Shown here: piece after piece, positions 6,361 to 6,832 of the stretch | Numbering within the stretch: the first letter of the stretch is position 1 | Layout: each line of letters starts with the position of its first letter | Assembly: GCA_018883485.1 (NCBI GenBank) | Contig: VEQB01000122.1 | Span: forward strand, 1 to 6,832 | Source: Bacteroidota bacterium | Lineage (GTDB): Bacteria; Bacteroidota; Bacteroidia; UKL13-3 | Length of the DNA stretch: 6,832 nucleotides | Direction of reading: 5' to 3' | The notes under the pieces: model-generated | The model's input: only the letters and a program-made list of their open reading frames with translations | The model's database searches: none | Told to the model about the DNA's origin: nothing | Program-made: the position numbers and the translations under genes

Positions 6361-6832
6361 TTATCCAATACGTTCAAAGACAAATAAATTATTAAGCCCA
6401 AGTTGGAAACTAGTATGTGTTATTAATTTAAACCTAGGGTTTGAAAAAATGCGAGGTGTATCCTTAGGTTCAAAACCAAAATGTTCTTCTAAACTCATAC
6501 CGTCTATCAATCTTAATTTGGTTAGGATATCGAGGATGATATCAACTTGTGGCGATGGAACAGTAATAATTACCCTTCCATTTGGTTTTAAGTAGTTATA
6601 GCAACTTAGTGCTAATTGCTCTTGTTGTTGTGTGGGAATGTGCTCCAAAACGGCTAAAAGGGTAATTATATCGTAGGTTTCTCCTTTTGGGCAGGCTTCA
6701 GGAAAGTAACCGGGATACAGAACATAATTATCTTTCTTAATAGTTACAAGTAAGGTTGGATCAACCCCAACTCCTCTGCTAATATATCCTTTCCATGCTT
6801 CAAACATCACTCCATCTACCGAGCCTATATCG
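6361..6832 (-). CDS. Class I SAM-dependent methyltransferase (5' end missing)
   Basis: The frame is open to the right edge of the window (last whole codon 6829-6831), so the start is missing; the GTG at 6810 and ATG at 6807 are internal. The visible 156 residues start with DIGSVDG, the glycine-rich SAM-binding motif I. VGVDP follows (21-25), whose D24 would bind the SAM ribose. Then come YDIITLLAVLEHI (53-65), typical of Methyltransf_11/23 proteins, KPNGRVIITVPSP (82-94) and a C-terminal EEHFGFEP to FQLGLNNLFVFER stretch. The Rossmann core seems intact from motif I on, so an active enzyme is likely. Substrate is not evident. It ends 2 nt before the GT39-TPR gene, which suggests work in the same glycan or lipid-linked-sugar pathway, for example methylating a sugar or lipid intermediate; that link is inference from position only. 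Confidence 0.85.
   Translation of the reverse strand, partial: DIGSVDGVMFEAWKGYISRGVGVDPTLLVTIKKDNYVLYPGYFPEACPKGETYDIITLLAVLEHIPTQQQEQLALSCYNYLKPNGRVIITVPSPQVDIILDILTKLRLIDGMSLEEHFGFEPKDTPRIFSNPRFKLITHTSFQLGLNNLFVFERIG

Noticed and set aside
5443..6595. Several short frames (5443-5670 -, 5716-5910 +, 5889-6089 +, 6350-6595 +)
   Set aside because: All are shadows of the GT39-TPR and methyltransferase genes, without domains or start context of their own.
1..6832. Search for tRNA or rRNA genes, CRISPR arrays, insertion sequences and phage genes
   Set aside because: No cloverleaf, repeat-spacer pattern, transposase or phage structural gene was seen; almost all DNA is explained by the listed genes.

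Overview
The window looks like chromosomal DNA of a member of the Bacteroidota. The evidence is a C-terminal type IX secretion (T9SS) sorting domain, a very acidic DUF2795 protein of the kind common in that phylum, a short-form MenE, AT-rich intergenic DNA, and start codons without clear Shine-Dalgarno sequences. I cannot place it below phylum. No RNA gene, insertion sequence, CRISPR array or phage gene was seen.

Layout. Positions 1-1789 (+) hold the 3' part of a secreted 'choice-of-anchor V' protein with a T9SS tail. It is followed after 18 nt by menE (o-succinylbenzoate-CoA ligase, menaquinone synthesis). Positions 1790-1874 are a short AT-rich leader with a perfect inverted repeat and a candidate promoter. 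Positions 1875-2096 (+) encode the DUF2795 protein. Positions 2091-3263 (-) encode a Fic-fold protein with a C-terminal winged-helix domain, whose catalytic Fic motif is destroyed. The two convergent genes end on the same TTATAA hexamer. Positions 3264-3442 are a gene-free stretch with two perfect inverted repeats and a cluster of TGTAA half-sites, upstream of the Fic-like gene. Positions 3443-6358 (-) encode a 971-residue membrane protein: a degenerate GT2-like N-terminus, a GT39/PMT-like multi-pass transferase core, then TPR repeats. Positions 6361-6832 (-) hold the 3' part of a SAM-dependent methyltransferase, only 2 nt upstream of the transferase gene and so very probably in one operon with it.

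How the parts fit. The methyltransferase and the GT39-TPR protein look like part of a surface-glycan or lipid-linked-sugar unit whose upstream genes lie outside the window. MenE is housekeeping respiration metabolism.

The most unusual part is 1790-3442. It combines a probable DNA-binding pseudo-Fic, its repeat-rich upstream region (one repeat covers its own start codon), a convergent small acidic protein, and a terminator-like hairpin for the small gene lying inside the pseudo-Fic coding sequence. I see no defence system or other multi-gene novelty. The candidates for something new are the two apparently inactivated enzyme domains (Fic and GT2) and the regulatory architecture around the pseudo-Fic gene.
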